In this document: piece by piece, positions 36,809 to 47,356 of the stretch | How the letters are laid out: the number at the start of each line of letters is the position of its first letter | Numbering within the stretch: the stretch's first letter is position 1 | Assembly: GCF_008711465.1 (NCBI RefSeq) | Contig: NZ_VXKQ01000007.1 | Location: 62,001 to 126,000, forward strand | Direction of reading: 5' to 3' | Source: Francisella sp. SYW-9 | GTDB taxonomy: Bacteria; Pseudomonadota; Gammaproteobacteria; Francisellales; Francisellaceae | Length of the DNA: 64,000 nucleotides | Position numbers and translations under genes: made by a program | The notes under the pieces: model-generated | What the model was told of the DNA's origin: nothing | The model's database searches: none | What the model saw: only the letters and a program-made list of their open reading frames with translations

Positions 36809-36954
36809 ATTTGTCCTTATATTTTATAACTTATATATTTACGCTAATGTTACTCTATTTATATTAGTTTATAAAGCTATATCTCTTTTTATTAAAAAGT
36901 TAAAGATATTTCTTTTAGTTATTTTCAATAGGTAAAATTCTTTTAGAACAATAA

Positions 36955-38643
36955 TTATATATATACTGACATATCCAGTGTAATAGTATTCATATACTGA
37001 CCACTGTATAATTTTTGATATGAATATTCTGGGCCAAATAAAACATTATTATCAAAGTACGCTCTGTTACCACTGATAATAAGCTGTTCTTTTATTCCTG
37101 AGGTTGTACTATTACCATTTATTGGAGATGCTGATAAGCTCATTGGTAAGGTTGCAGCATTATAAGATTGACCATAAGAGACACCAAAACTGGTATTTCT
37201 ACCACCTAACAACATTGAGTAGTTAGCAGCACCATACCATGCACCTGCTAGCACATTACCGCCATCTCCATTAAAATCTTGTGAATTTGTAGTTGTTGAC
37301 CAACCAGCACCTAAGTTTAAGAAGCCACCCCATAAACCATAAGTTAAGTTTCCATCAAAGTTAAATGCACCTATTGGTGTTGCTGCTGAGAGACCTTGAT
37401 TTTTAAGGAAAGTACTCAATGAAGTATTACCGGCACCCGCCATATTATAAACATAACCAACGTTAAAAGCACCAATTAAGTTATCTGTCCAGCTATCAAC
37501 ATAGAATAGACCAGTTGAAAAGTCTGCAGTCTGGTCATCTGAGCCAAAAACAGTAATATTGGCGTTCCATACTTGATCTTTATAGTTTACAGAGACATTA
37601 GTGACCTTATCTGGAGATAAGAAGTCGGTGATACCTGACGTCCAAGGACCACCACCGCCATATGTACCTACAGATAGCTTATTCCTACCTGCTGTTACAA
37701 AGAATGGTGAAGTATCTAAATTACCAAAGATTACAAAAGCGTTACCTAAGCCAAAGGTACCAGATTCAGATGTATCAAAATCAAATTGTGCTGTTACATA
37801 GTGTCCAAGATTCGATAGGAAATATAGTTTAGCATTTGTTAAATAAATATTTTGGCCATTACCTGATATATTAGTAGATGCATTACTACTACCCCACCAG
37901 GATTGTGCATCTGCTTCAATAAAGCCACCAAAGAAAACTGAGTAATCATCAAACTTTTCTCTTTGACTTAATAAGGTTGAAGCAAAAAGGTTTGATGAAA
38001 TCTGTCCAATTGGAATACTGTTGTTACCAGAATATGAACCTAGGAAAGTAACTTGACCTTGAGTTGTAATTGCTGGAGCTCCTCCGACATCAATACCACC
38101 GTTTTGGTTAAACACACCTCCTAAGGACTTATTTCCTAAGTCAACTATCGAGTTACTATCATTAACATTCTCCATAATATCTGAAGCACTTTGACCATCA
38201 ACTAATGTCTGACTTAAATCATCTCCAGTTATTGCCTGTGGAGTGTTAGGCTGATTATCATATACTTTGGTACTATATGTGGCAAACTGGGAGTTTCCAC
38301 CTGACATATTTTTAATTTCACCATTTTGGTTTTGACTTTGTTGCTTAATCTGCTGTAGTTGACCTTGTAACTTTTCAACTTGCTTTTGCAACTTTAATAA
38401 AAGTTCTTTCTCATTGACACTCTGATCATTTGATCCTTTACTTGAAGGTTGTGATGATTCAGAATCTTTAGCTTGTGAAGTCTTTTTAGCTAAGGAATTA
38501 TTAAGGTCCTGTTGACCAATGCTCGTTGCACCTAAAGGCCCTCCTTGAGAAACGACATCTGGAGAACCATCCTCTGAATAACCCAATGTAAAACATATAA
38601 ACATACCACTGATTAAAATAAAGGTTTTTTTAAACTTTTGCAC
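36955..38643 (-). CDS. FupA/FupB-family outer-membrane protein (DUF3573), copy next to der
   Basis: A 562-residue Francisella-type DUF3573 protein. A signal peptide (VQKFKKTFILISG...LGYSE) is followed by VVSQGGPLGA, a coiled-coil stretch (KELLLKLQKQVEKLQGQLQQIKQQ), the family core GGIDVGGAPAITTQGQVTFLG and a C-terminal beta-barrel-like half ending in an aromatic-rich strand. I use GTG at 38643: GGGGAGG lies ten bases upstream, whereas the earlier GTG (38652) abuts it. The family is known for iron handling (FupA for ferrous uptake, FslE for siderophore). By position relative to maeA this copy would correspond to fupB. It is highly similar to its neighbour. Confidence 0.88.
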   Translation of the reverse strand: MQKFKKTFILISGMFICFTLGYSEDGSPDVVSQGGPLGATSIGQQDLNNSLAKKTSQAKDSESSQPSSKGSNDQSVNEKELLLKLQKQVEKLQGQLQQIKQQSQNQNGEIKNMSGGNSQFATYSTKVYDNQPNTPQAITGDDLSQTLVDGQSASDIMENVNDSNSIVDLGNKSLGGVFNQNGGIDVGGAPAITTQGQVTFLGSYSGNNSIPIGQISSNLFASTLLSQREKFDDYSVFFGGFIEADAQSWWGSSNASTNISGNGQNIYLTNAKLYFLSNLGHYVTAQFDFDTSESGTFGLGNAFVIFGNLDTSPFFVTAGRNKLSVGTYGGGGPWTSGITDFLSPDKVTNVSVNYKDQVWNANITVFGSDDQTADFSTGLFYVDSWTDNLIGAFNVGYVYNMAGAGNTSLSTFLKNQGLSAATPIGAFNFDGNLTYGLWGGFLNLGAGWSTTTNSQDFNGDGGNVLAGAWYGAANYSMLLGGRNTSFGVSYGQSYNAATLPMSLSASPINGNSTTSGIKEQLIISGNRAYFDNNVLFGPEYSYQKLYSGQYMNTITLDMSVYI

Positions 38644-39115
38644 TAAAACCACGCCTCCCCAAACATAAAAAATAAAGCCCTATGAAAAGTTAATCATAAA
38701 GCCATCATCTTGGCCTATTTAGACCTAGAGCATTATCAAATATACTATCTGCATTTTGCTGTATCATATTGACAACTATGTGTTATAAATTTAAAATTTA
38801 ATTGCCAAACTATGACTTCATGGAACTATATAATAGACAAGATTAATTTACTAACCCCAATCTACAAAATAATGTCGAGAAAGTCACATCCGCTTAAATT
38901 TTACAATTTCTAATAATACAAAAATGCTAGTTTCGCTTAAACATATTAAGCTCAAATTTACATGATCTTATAAACATTTCAAAAGCTTACTTAATCACTA
39001 AAAACACTAACACTTCGACTTTTATTTTACTGACTAGATATTATAAATCAATAGAAAAGATAAATATTTTGAATAGCTATCAAAGACGAGACAGCCAATA
39101 ATGAAATGGCAAATA
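38644..39115. other. Intergenic gap between the two fup paralogues
   Basis: Apart from the GGGGAGG ribosome site of the downstream gene I see no gene, RNA or strong terminator here. It should hold the promoter of the second paralogue: a minus-strand TTGGCA with TATAAC 15 bases on is a weak candidate. I searched by eye for a Fur-box match (GATAATGATAATCATTATC-like) and found only a short TTGATAATG fragment, not convincing. Confidence 0.4.
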
Positions 39116-40789
39116 TTATACAAATATAGACAGATCTAGAGTAATAGTGTTCATATGTTTGCCACCATATAACTGTTGATATGAATATTCTGGACCAAAT
39201 AAGACATTATTGTCAAAATAAGCACGCTGACCTGAAACAAGAAGCTGTCTACGTATCCCGATAGGTGATTTAGCACCATTTATAGCAGAAGCTGATAATG
39301 TCATAGGTATATCTTTTGCATTATATGATTGACCATAAGAAACACCGAAGTTAGTATTTCTACCTCCTAACACCATTGAGTAGTTGGCCGCACCATACCA
39401 CCCTCCAGCAAGCACACTTGAACCATCCCCATTAAAATCTTGGGTATTTGTTGTTGTTGACCAGCCAGCACCTAAGTTTAAGAGTCCTCCAAATAAGCCA
39501 TATGTCAAGTTTCCATCAACGTTAAAAGCACCCACTTTCGCAGAGGTGTTATTTCCATACTGCTCCTTCAAAAAGCTAACCACATCACCATTTCCAGAAC
39601 CATTTAGATTATAAACATAACCAACGTTAAAGGCTCCTACTAAGTTCTCAGTCCAATTATCCGCATAAAATAAACCAGTTGAAAAATCAGCTGAATTATC
39701 ATTTGTACCAAAAACAGATACATTGGCATTCCAAACCTGACTTTTATAGTTTACTGATATATTACTAGCTCGACTAGGTTTCAAAAAGATAGTCATACCA
39801 TCTGTCCAGGTACCACCACCACCATATGATCCAACAGATAGCTTGTTTCTACCTACTGTTACAAAGAAAGGAGAAGTATCTAAGTTACCAAAAATTGCAA
39901 GGGCATTACCAACACTAAAATTACCTGTTTCATCTGTATCAAAGTCAAATTGCATAGTCACATAATGACCAACATTTGCTAAGAAATATAATCTAGCTGC
40001 TGTTAGGTAGATATTTTCTCCAGTTGGAGATAATTCAGTATTTGAAGGTCCATATTTCGCAATACCACTATTACCAAACCATGTTTGAGCATCTGCTTCC
40101 AAGTATGCACCGAAGAAAATTGAATAATCATCGAACTTTTCCCTTTGACCTAATAATGTTGATGCAAAAAGGCTCGAGCTAATCTGTCCAATAGGAATAC
40201 TGTTGTTACCTGAGAATGAACCTAGGAATGTAACCTGACCTCGAGTAGTAATTGCAGGAGCTCCCCCTACGTCAATACCACCACTTGAATTAAATACCCC
40301 ACCCAAGGCCTTATTATTTAGATCAACAATCGAACCTTTTGTATCAACATTTTCCATAATATCGGCAGGATTTTGGCCGCTAGCCAAATCAGATAAATCC
40401 TGACCGCTAAGAGAGTTAGGCTTATTATCATAAACTTTTCTACCATATGTAGAAAACTGTGTATTCTCATTAGATGTATTTTGGATACTAGTTTTTTGTG
40501 CCTTAATTTGTAATAACTGACCTTGCAACTGCTTAACTTGCTTTTGCAACTCTAGTAACATCTCTTTTTCATTTACATTTTGAGCATTTGACTGCTGTGA
40601 TGCATTTGATCCAGCGTTTTTTGAAGTACCTGAGCTAGCAGTAGCGTTATTTACATTTTGAGCACCAATACTAACTGCTCCTAAAGGACCTCCTTGAGAA
40701 ACAACCGCTGGAGAGTTCTCAGAATAACCAAGCCCACAACATAATAATAAACTACTTAAAATAAAGCTTCTCTTAAACTTTCCTGTCAC
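39116..40789 (-). CDS. FupA/FupB-family outer-membrane protein (DUF3573), copy next to maeA
   Basis: A 557-residue paralogue of the preceding protein: signal peptide (TGKFKRSFILSSLLLCCGLGYSE), VVSQGGPLGAVSIG, coiled coil (KEMLLELQKQVKQLQGQLLQI), family core GGIDVGGAPAITTRGQ and a barrel-like C-terminal half. The start is GTG at 40789 with GAGG eight bases upstream; the longer frame adds an acidic segment before the signal peptide. Position next to maeA matches fupA of F. tularensis, needed for high-affinity ferrous iron uptake. Substrate assignment to this copy is inferred from position only. Confidence 0.88.
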   Translation of the reverse strand: MTGKFKRSFILSSLLLCCGLGYSENSPAVVSQGGPLGAVSIGAQNVNNATASSGTSKNAGSNASQQSNAQNVNEKEMLLELQKQVKQLQGQLLQIKAQKTSIQNTSNENTQFSTYGRKVYDNKPNSLSGQDLSDLASGQNPADIMENVDTKGSIVDLNNKALGGVFNSSGGIDVGGAPAITTRGQVTFLGSFSGNNSIPIGQISSSLFASTLLGQREKFDDYSIFFGAYLEADAQTWFGNSGIAKYGPSNTELSPTGENIYLTAARLYFLANVGHYVTMQFDFDTDETGNFSVGNALAIFGNLDTSPFFVTVGRNKLSVGSYGGGGTWTDGMTIFLKPSRASNISVNYKSQVWNANVSVFGTNDNSADFSTGLFYADNWTENLVGAFNVGYVYNLNGSGNGDVVSFLKEQYGNNTSAKVGAFNVDGNLTYGLFGGLLNLGAGWSTTTNTQDFNGDGSSVLAGGWYGAANYSMVLGGRNTNFGVSYGQSYNAKDIPMTLSASAINGAKSPIGIRRQLLVSGQRAYFDNNVLFGPEYSYQQLYGGKHMNTITLDLSIFV

Positions 40790-41094
40790 AATTACATCCT
40801 CAAAATTAAACAAAAGTTAAACTAATCTTAAAGAGATTGCATGACGAAAAATTCACTTTCAATATTTTTTACAGCAAATATTCAATTATAGATTTACTCT
40901 CAAGACTCTTAGAGTTAAATAGAGTAAAGTCTTATATGGAAGCCTTTCCAGGCACTTTCATATTAGATATGAACAAACCATTCTCACACTACAAACAATT
41001 TTTTTCAATAGCTTTATAGTAGGAAAAATTAATATAAACTTAATGACTAAAAGCATGAGGAATCTAAAAAAAGAGAAGATAATTTAAGAAAATA
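40790..41094. other. Gap between maeA and the first fup paralogue
   Basis: The region holds the GAGG ribosome site (40798-40801) and presumably the promoter of the fup-type gene; a minus-strand TTGAAA is the only partial -35 box seen. A 60-codon plus-strand frame has no ribosome site and no recognisable product. I see no clear terminator for maeA. Confidence 0.4.
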
Positions 41095-42909
41095 TTAAAT
41101 TGGCATATATGGCGCATATGTTGGTGTCCATGAAGATAGATTAATCAATCTAGTAATCTCATCATCAAGCTCTTCAGGCGTAAGATCTTCCAAATCCACA
41201 TCAACACCATGAACATCTTCTAATATAGCTTGTTTTGCTACTGCCTTTGTAATCTCTTTACTCACACCAACCAGATCAGATATATTTGCTAATAATGGTT
41301 GTGTTATATCTTCATTAATTACCATTGGTGATAATTCACTTAATCGATAACACGCAGCCCTAATCATACCATTAGTCAAGACTTTAGCATGGACTGCTAC
41401 AGAGCCAAGGCCTAAACCAGGAAATATAAAGGCATTATTACCTTGAGAAATCCTATACTCTCGACCATTATATTCAACATCAGCAAAAGGACTTCCTGCT
41501 GCTATAAGAGCCTTTCCATCAGTCCATCTGATAATATCCTCAGGTAAAGCTTCACATAATGATGTTGGATTTGATAACGGCATTATAATAGGGTAATTGT
41601 TGCACTCAGCCATTGTTTTAACAATCTCTTCTGTAAATGATCCTGGCTGACCAGATGTACCGATTAGAATGTCTGGTTTTGCATTCTTCACAGTCTCTTC
41701 TAGAGTGATATAGTCAAAATCCTCAACTTTCCACTTATCTATCTCAGCACTTGTCTTAACAAAAGGCTTCTGTTCCGGAGTGATTCGCTTAGCTCTTAAC
41801 TTATCACAAACTAAGCCATATCTATCAACAAGATAAATACTCTTTCTGGCCTTCTCAATTGTAATCCCTGCTCTATCTGCGATTACATCAGCAAGCTGTC
41901 TTGCAATACCACAACCAGCACTACCAGCTCCATAGATAACTATCTTAAGATCACAAATACTTCCTATAGCTTCCTCTTCGGTCAACTCACCCGAGTTAAC
42001 TCTAATTGTCATCGCTGTCTTAATTGCCGCAATACAATTAGCCGCAGCTACAATACCTGTACCTTCGATATCATCATTAAAGGTACATAGTTTTTCTTTA
42101 TATTTTTCTAATATACGAGTAGCGTTATCTCTACCTAAATCCTCCCAGTGTAAAAATACATTAGGAAATCTAGCTTTAACCTGAGTAACAAACTCTTCGA
42201 TGAACTCATCATATGTCTCACCAGAAACTCTTGGTAAACGCACCCCTAAATATCCCGGAGCAGAAAGTAGATCATCATTATTAGTTCCCATATCAAGCTG
42301 TACTGGCAAAACTCTTGCAGGATCTATACCACTAGCCGCAACATAAACCATAATCTTACCGATACTGATATTCATTCCACCAATACCTTGATCGCCTATA
42401 CCCAGAACTGCCTCACCATCTGTTACAAGAACAAGGTCAATACTATTATATTCATATCTCTCTAAAATCCTAGAGATATGCCTTTTATGGTTAATTGATA
42501 TAAACAAACCACTTTGTTTTCTAAATGAGCTACTATATTTTTGTACTGCTTCACCAACAGTAGGAGTATATATAATAGGCATAATCTCCTCTAAGTTCTC
42601 ACGCACAAAGTGATAAAATAAAGTAGTATTTAGATCATGTAGCCTATTTAAGAAAACATACTTTTCTAATGCTGTTGGTTTTATTTCAAGCTGTTTTTTA
42701 ACTCTTACAGCTTGCTCTTCTAAGCTTTCAACCTTTTCAGGAAGATAACCAAGCAAATCAAATGCTATTCTTTCTTCTTGGCTAAAAGCAACATCTTTGT
42801 TCAAAACTCTATTATTGAGTAGTTGCCTACCCGTAAGGTTTGTTTCAATCGCAAAAACCTTACCGCTTTTATTTCGTAATTTTCTTATTCTCTTTACACG
42901 TCTTTCCAT
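41095..42909 (-). CDS. maeA: NAD-dependent malic enzyme
   Basis: MaeA decarboxylates malate to pyruvate with NAD, linking the TCA cycle to gluconeogenic and amino acid supply. From ATG at 42909 the protein has 604 residues. It carries IIYTPTVGEAVQKY (Tyr of the active site), VTDGEAVLGIGDQGIGGMNISIGK, the metal site FPNVFLHWEDLGRDNA and CTFNDDIEGTG, the NAD loop IVIYGAGSAGCGIA and PLSNPTSLCEA. The earlier TTG frame (42939) adds ten residues of no family match. It is divergent from ribF. Confidence 0.94.
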   Translation of the reverse strand: MERRVKRIRKLRNKSGKVFAIETNLTGRQLLNNRVLNKDVAFSQEERIAFDLLGYLPEKVESLEEQAVRVKKQLEIKPTALEKYVFLNRLHDLNTTLFYHFVRENLEEIMPIIYTPTVGEAVQKYSSSFRKQSGLFISINHKRHISRILERYEYNSIDLVLVTDGEAVLGIGDQGIGGMNISIGKIMVYVAASGIDPARVLPVQLDMGTNNDDLLSAPGYLGVRLPRVSGETYDEFIEEFVTQVKARFPNVFLHWEDLGRDNATRILEKYKEKLCTFNDDIEGTGIVAAANCIAAIKTAMTIRVNSGELTEEEAIGSICDLKIVIYGAGSAGCGIARQLADVIADRAGITIEKARKSIYLVDRYGLVCDKLRAKRITPEQKPFVKTSAEIDKWKVEDFDYITLEETVKNAKPDILIGTSGQPGSFTEEIVKTMAECNNYPIIMPLSNPTSLCEALPEDIIRWTDGKALIAAGSPFADVEYNGREYRISQGNNAFIFPGLGLGSVAVHAKVLTNGMIRAACYRLSELSPMVINEDITQPLLANISDLVGVSKEITKAVAKQAILEDVHGVDVDLEDLTPEELDDEITRLINLSSWTPTYAPYMPI

Positions 42910-43057
42910 GACAAAACCACTTAAAAATATTTTACACAAGTATATTAAAAAACTTCTAACTAATAAGTATCTAACAGTAGTTGCTTTTTTTCAACAAAAA
43001 ATGAATACTATTAGGTTATTATATCCCTTTAAAAAACTGCTTTAAACTATCTTTATA

Positions 43058-43981
43058 ATGAAAATCATCACTAACTTTAAAAAAATCAAAAAATCTAACC
43101 CCTCTGCAGTTGCGATAGGATCTTTTGACGGTGTCCATTTAGGTCATCAAACAATCATAGAAAAATTAAAATCTATTGCTAAAGAAAACCAACTAGAAAC
43201 TTATATTTTATTTTTTGAACCCTTACCAAAAGAGTTCTTCCTAAAAGAAAACGCACCTACAAGAATTTATGACTTCAGAAACAAAGCTATTAACCTATAC
43301 GAACTTGGATTAGAAAATATAATCTGCCAGAAATTTAATTCCAATTTTGCAAACATTGAGGCTGGAACATTTATTAAAGAATATTTAGTAGATAGATTAA
43401 ACATAAAGCATATAATCGTTGGCGATGATTTTAAATTTGGTAAAAAGCGCAAAGGCGATTATGAACTTTTAAAAAAATTCTCTAACGAATATGACTTTAA
43501 GGTTGATAAGGTATCAACACTAAACCTTGATAATCATCGTATTAGTAGTAGTCAAATACGCCAAGCAATTGCAGATCATGATCTAGAGCAAACTCGTAAA
43601 CTACTAGGCAAAACTTTAAAAATTAACTCACGTGTTATTCATGGACAAAAAAATGGCAGAAAAATTGGCTTTCATACAGCTAATCAAAAACTACCAAAAA
43701 ATTCAGCTTTAAAAGGAGTATTCCTAACTAAAGTTTATTTTGAAAGCAAAGAAAGCTACTACGGTATTTCTAATGCAGGAACCAGACCTACTGTAGATGG
43801 TAAGAATAATCTTTTAGAAACACATATCTTTAATTTTGACAAAGATATTTATGGTAAACATATTACTACAGAAATTATAGACTTTATTAGGGAAGAAAAA
43901 AAATTTAAATCTTTTGAAGAGTTAAAATCTCAAATATCTCAAGACATAAAAAAAGCAAAAAATTTAATTACTACATTGTAG
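43058..43981 (+). CDS. ribF: Bifunctional riboflavin kinase / FAD synthetase
   Basis: RibF phosphorylates riboflavin to FMN and adenylates FMN to FAD. The N-terminal nucleotidyltransferase domain carries AIGSFDGVHLGHQTII (HxGH) and VGDDFKFGKKRKGD; the C-terminal kinase domain has GRKIGFHTANQKL and the GTRPT motif in ISNAGTRPTVDG. At 307 residues it has normal length. It precedes ileS and lspA, the common ribF-ileS-lspA order, with 95 bases before ileS. I see no FMN riboswitch in the 115-base upstream gap. Confidence 0.95.
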   Translation: MKIITNFKKIKKSNPSAVAIGSFDGVHLGHQTIIEKLKSIAKENQLETYILFFEPLPKEFFLKENAPTRIYDFRNKAINLYELGLENIICQKFNSNFANIEAGTFIKEYLVDRLNIKHIIVGDDFKFGKKRKGDYELLKKFSNEYDFKVDKVSTLNLDNHRISSSQIRQAIADHDLEQTRKLLGKTLKINSRVIHGQKNGRKIGFHTANQKLPKNSALKGVFLTKVYFESKESYYGISNAGTRPTVDGKNNLLETHIFNFDKDIYGKHITTEIIDFIREEKKFKSFEELKSQISQDIKKAKNLITTL

Positions 43982-44076
43982 ACTATTAACATAGCCTTCT
44001 TTGTACATTATAATTTGTGCTTAAGTAATTTTTTTAAATCTCAATATTAACTATTTTAAATACCTAAGGAATTCAA

Positions 44077-46884
44077 ATGAGTGACTATAAAGACACACTA
44101 AATCTCCCAAAAACATCCTTCTCGATGAAGGGTAACTTAGCCAACAAAGAACCAATGATTCTTAACAAGTGGGAAAAACAAGGTATTTATAAAAAAATTA
44201 GAGAGCATTTTGCAGGGCGTGACAAATTTGTTCTGCATGATGGACCTCCGTATGCAAACGGTAGTATCCATGTTGGCCACGCTGTAAACAAAATCTTAAA
44301 AGATATAATTGTAAAATCTAAAACTCTAAGTGGCTATGATGCTCCATATATCCCAACATGGGACTGTCATGGCTTACCAATAGAGCTTCAAGTTGAGAAA
44401 AAACATGGAAAAGCCGGTCAGAAAATCTCTGAAGACTCTTTTAGAAAAGAGTGTCGTAAATATGCAAAAAAACAAGTTGAAATACAAAAGAAAGATTTCA
44501 AAAGACTTGGTGTTTTAGGCGAGTGGGATCAACCATATCTAACAATGGATTTCAGCTATGAAGCCAATATGATTAGAACATTAGCAAAAATTATAGAAAA
44601 TGGTCATTTAAGTAAAGGTTTTAAGCCTGTGCACTGGTGTACTGACTGTGGATCAGCTCTAGCAGAAGCTGAGGTTGAATACGCCGATAAAGTCTCTCCA
44701 GCTATCGATGTAAAATTTAAAATCAAAGATCAGTCTAAATTAGCTGAGGCTTTTGGCATAGATTCTTTAAATCACGAAGCTTTTGCTATTATCTGGACAA
44801 CTACTCCTTGGACACTACCTGCTAACCAAGCTATAGCTGTTCGTAACGACCTAAGCTATAGTCTAATCAAGATTGATGATTCATATATAATACTTGCAGA
44901 AAACTTAGTAGAACAAACATTAAAAAGATACGCCATAGAAGATGCTAATGTAGTTGCTTGTACTTCTGGTGAGAGGTTAGTAGGAATTATTGCTGAGCAT
45001 CCTTTCTATAGTCGCCACGTGCCAATACTACATGGAGATCATGTAACTGACGACTCTGGTACAGGTATGGTACATACAGCGCCTACACATGGTGTCGAAG
45101 ATTTCGCTTTAGGCAAAGAACATGACTTATCTATGGAGATTTATGTCAAAGGAAATGGTTGTTACAGTGAAAATACCAAACTATTTGCCGGTGAATTCAT
45201 TTTCAAAGCCAATGATAGAATCGTAGAACTTTTAGGTGAGAAAAAACGCCTAATGAACTCTGATAAAATAAAGCACAGCTATCCTCACTGCTGGCGTCAT
45301 AAATCACCTCTTATGTTTAGAGCTACACCTCAATGGTTTGTTAGCATGGAAAAAGAAGGCTTACGTAACAAAGCTTTAGAGGCTATCAAAGAAACAAACT
45401 GGGCTCCAAGCTGGGGACAAGCTCGTATAGAAGGAATGGTCAAAGATAGACCTGACTGGTGTATATCTCGTCAAAGAACTTGGGGAGTACCTCTACCTTT
45501 ATTTATTCATAAAGAAACTGAAGAGCTACATCCAAATACTATTGAGATCTTACATAAAGTAGCAGAAAAAATAGACAAAGGCGGTGTTGAAGCATGGTTT
45601 AACGCTGATGACAGTGATTTCATATCTGAAACAGATGATTATAGATCTGTAAAAGATACTCTAGATGTTTGGTTTGACTCTGGTGCATCTAGTATGTGTA
45701 TATTAGATTTAGATAAACGCCTTAGCTACCCTGCTGATTTATATCTAGAAGGTTCAGATCAACATCGTGGTTGGTTCCAAACATCATTATTAGTTGGAAT
45801 GTCTGCTAAAGGTAGCCAACCATATAAAGAAGTTTTCACACATGGTTTTGTGGTTGATGAGCATGGCCGTAAAATGTCAAAATCTTTAGGAAATGTAACG
45901 TCTCCTCAAGATATTTATAATACTCTTGGCGCTGATATCTTGCGTCTTTGGACAGCTTCTACTGACTATAAGAGTGAAATGGCTGTCTCTGACCAGATTT
46001 TAAAAAGAACAGCCGATACTTATCGTAGACTGCGTAATACAGCTAGATTTTTACTATCTAATCTAAATGGTTTCAACCCAGAAACAGATATTATAGAGTT
46101 TGATAAGTTAGTAAAATTAGATCAATGGGCGATTGCAAAGACTAAAGAGTTCCAAGATAAAATCATAGATGCTTATGAGAAATACCAAACCCATACAGTT
46201 GCTCAATTGATACACCACTTCTGTTCAGTTGAAATGGGAAGTTTCTACTTAGACATTATTAAAGATAGACAGTACACTGCAAAAACAGATGGGCATCCAC
46301 GTAAGTCTGCTCAAACAGCTATCTACCATATTGTTCATGCTTTAGTTAGATGGATGGCTCCGATACTATCGTATACAGCTGATGAGATTTGGGAAGCTAC
46401 TCCAAAGACAACTGACTTACCTATACAGCTTTGTGAATGGTACACAGGGCTTGAATCATTTAGCCCAGATGATGAGCTGAACTTAGATTTTTGGACAAAA
46501 ATACAAGAAATTCGTTCTGAGGTAAATAGAGTACTAGAAATAAAAAGAAATGAAGATCTAGTTAAAGCTTCTTTAGAAGCTGAGATAACTCTATATGCTG
46601 ACCAAGAAAAATATAATCTTCTTAAGAAGCTAGAAAGTGAGCTTAGATTCTTATTAATATCTTCTAAAGCAAACTTAAGACCTATAGAAGAAAAATCTAC
46701 AGACTCAACTGAAGCGCAAATCTCAGGTTTATTTATTGACATTAATAAAGTAGAAGAGCCAAAATGTGAAAGATGTTGGCATCGTAGCTCTACAGTTGGT
46801 CAAAATGAAGAATATCATGATATATGTAGTCGTTGTGTTGAAAACATCACAACAGAAACTGGAGAATCTCGTGAGTTCGCTTAA
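44077..46884 (+). CDS. ileS: Isoleucyl-tRNA synthetase
   Basis: IleS charges tRNA-Ile and edits misactivated valine. At 935 residues it is the standard bacterial form. HVGHAVNK (HIGH) near residue 67, the editing domain ([14 protein letters not shown]...[14 protein letters not shown]), KMSKSLGN (KMSKS) near residue 603, and the C-terminal zinc finger CERCW...CSRC are all present. The ATG has AAGGAA eight bases upstream. The last 14 bases overlap lspA, so the pair is translationally coupled. Confidence 0.97.
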   Translation: MSDYKDTLNLPKTSFSMKGNLANKEPMILNKWEKQGIYKKIREHFAGRDKFVLHDGPPYANGSIHVGHAVNKILKDIIVKSKTLSGYDAPYIPTWDCHGLPIELQVEKKHGKAGQKISEDSFRKECRKYAKKQVEIQKKDFKRLGVLGEWDQPYLTMDFSYEANMIRTLAKIIENGHLSKGFKPVHWCTDCGSALAEAEVEYADKVSPAIDVKFKIKDQSKLAEAFGIDSLNHEAFAIIWTTTPWTLPANQAIAVRNDLSYSLIKIDDSYIILAENLVEQTLKRYAIEDANVVACTSGERLVGIIAEHPFYSRHVPILHGDHVTDDSGTGMVHTAPTHGVEDFALGKEHDLSMEIYVKGNGCYSENTKLFAGEFIFKANDRIVELLGEKKRLMNSDKIKHSYPHCWRHKSPLMFRATPQWFVSMEKEGLRNKALEAIKETNWAPSWGQARIEGMVKDRPDWCISRQRTWGVPLPLFIHKETEELHPNTIEILHKVAEKIDKGGVEAWFNADDSDFISETDDYRSVKDTLDVWFDSGASSMCILDLDKRLSYPADLYLEGSDQHRGWFQTSLLVGMSAKGSQPYKEVFTHGFVVDEHGRKMSKSLGNVTSPQDIYNTLGADILRLWTASTDYKSEMAVSDQILKRTADTYRRLRNTARFLLSNLNGFNPETDIIEFDKLVKLDQWAIAKTKEFQDKIIDAYEKYQTHTVAQLIHHFCSVEMGSFYLDIIKDRQYTAKTDGHPRKSAQTAIYHIVHALVRWMAPILSYTADEIWEATPKTTDLPIQLCEWYTGLESFSPDDELNLDFWTKIQEIRSEVNRVLEIKRNEDLVKASLEAEITLYADQEKYNLLKKLESELRFLLISSKANLRPIEEKSTDSTEAQISGLFIDINKVEEPKCERCWHRSSTVGQNEEYHDICSRCVENITTETGESREFA

Positions 46885-47356
46885 ACCTAAAATAAAGTAT
46901 TTTGTTTTAGCAATTGTTATTATAGCTGCTGATTTATATACAAAACATCTTGCTAATACTTCTTTAGAGTTTGCACAACCAGTTAAAATAACTAGTTTTT
47001 TCAATTTCACACTTCTATATAATCATGGTGCTGCATTTAGCCTCTTAAGCAATAGTCATACATCATGGCAAATGGTCATGTTTTCAATAATATCATTGAT
47101 AGCTGCGATAGTTCTTACCTATTTGATCATTAAACAACCCATTGAAGCAAAGCTAAATCTATTTTCTTTTTCTCTTATATTAGGTGGTGCTTTAGGTAAT
47201 TTTTATGATCGTGCCTTTAGAGGATATGTTATTGATTTCCTAGATTTTCATATTGGGAATTATCATTGGCCATCATTCAATATAGCCGATTCTGCTATTA
47301 CATGTGGTGTTATATTACTGATCCTTGCTTCGCTATTCAGCAAGAAAAAATCATAA
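46871..47356 (+). CDS. lspA: Lipoprotein signal peptidase (SPase II)
   Basis: LspA cleaves signal peptides of diacylglyceryl-prolipoproteins in the inner membrane. The 161-residue product has four transmembrane helices and the two catalytic-Asp boxes: [22 protein letters not shown] and FNIADSAIT. The helix-1 motif ADLYTKHLA and the segment NHGAAFSLL are typical. The start is GTG at 46871, inside ileS, with TGGAG seven bases upstream. The longer frame from 46766 only translates ileS sequence in another frame and adds a spurious 35-residue N-terminus. Confidence 0.94.
   Translation: MSSLKPKIKYFVLAIVIIAADLYTKHLANTSLEFAQPVKITSFFNFTLLYNHGAAFSLLSNSHTSWQMVMFSIISLIAAIVLTYLIIKQPIEAKLNLFSFSLILGGALGNFYDRAFRGYVIDFLDFHIGNYHWPSFNIADSAITCGVILLILASLFSKKKS

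Larger units (their letters stand above)
36955..40789 (-). repeat. Tandem duplication of the fup-type gene
   Basis: Two head-to-tail genes of almost equal length (562 and 557 residues) share long stretches of near-identical DNA, for example the region coding for GGIDVGGAPAIT and NNSIPIGQISS and the last 150 bases. The copies are separated by 472 bases. Divergence is concentrated in the signal peptide, the coiled coil and a few extracellular-loop-like segments. Confidence 0.8.

Noticed and set aside
38644-39115. Possible Fur boxes upstream of the fup paralogues
   Set aside because: Only a short TTGATAATG fragment was found; no 19-base inverted repeat close to the Fur consensus could be seen by eye.
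40837-41019. A 60-codon plus-strand frame between the fup paralogue and maeA
   Set aside because: No ribosome site, no family resemblance, and it occupies the promoter region of the minus-strand gene.
46766-46870. A longer lspA frame starting inside ileS
   Set aside because: It adds 35 residues that are ileS read in another frame; GTG at 46871 has a TGGAG site and gives the family N-terminus.
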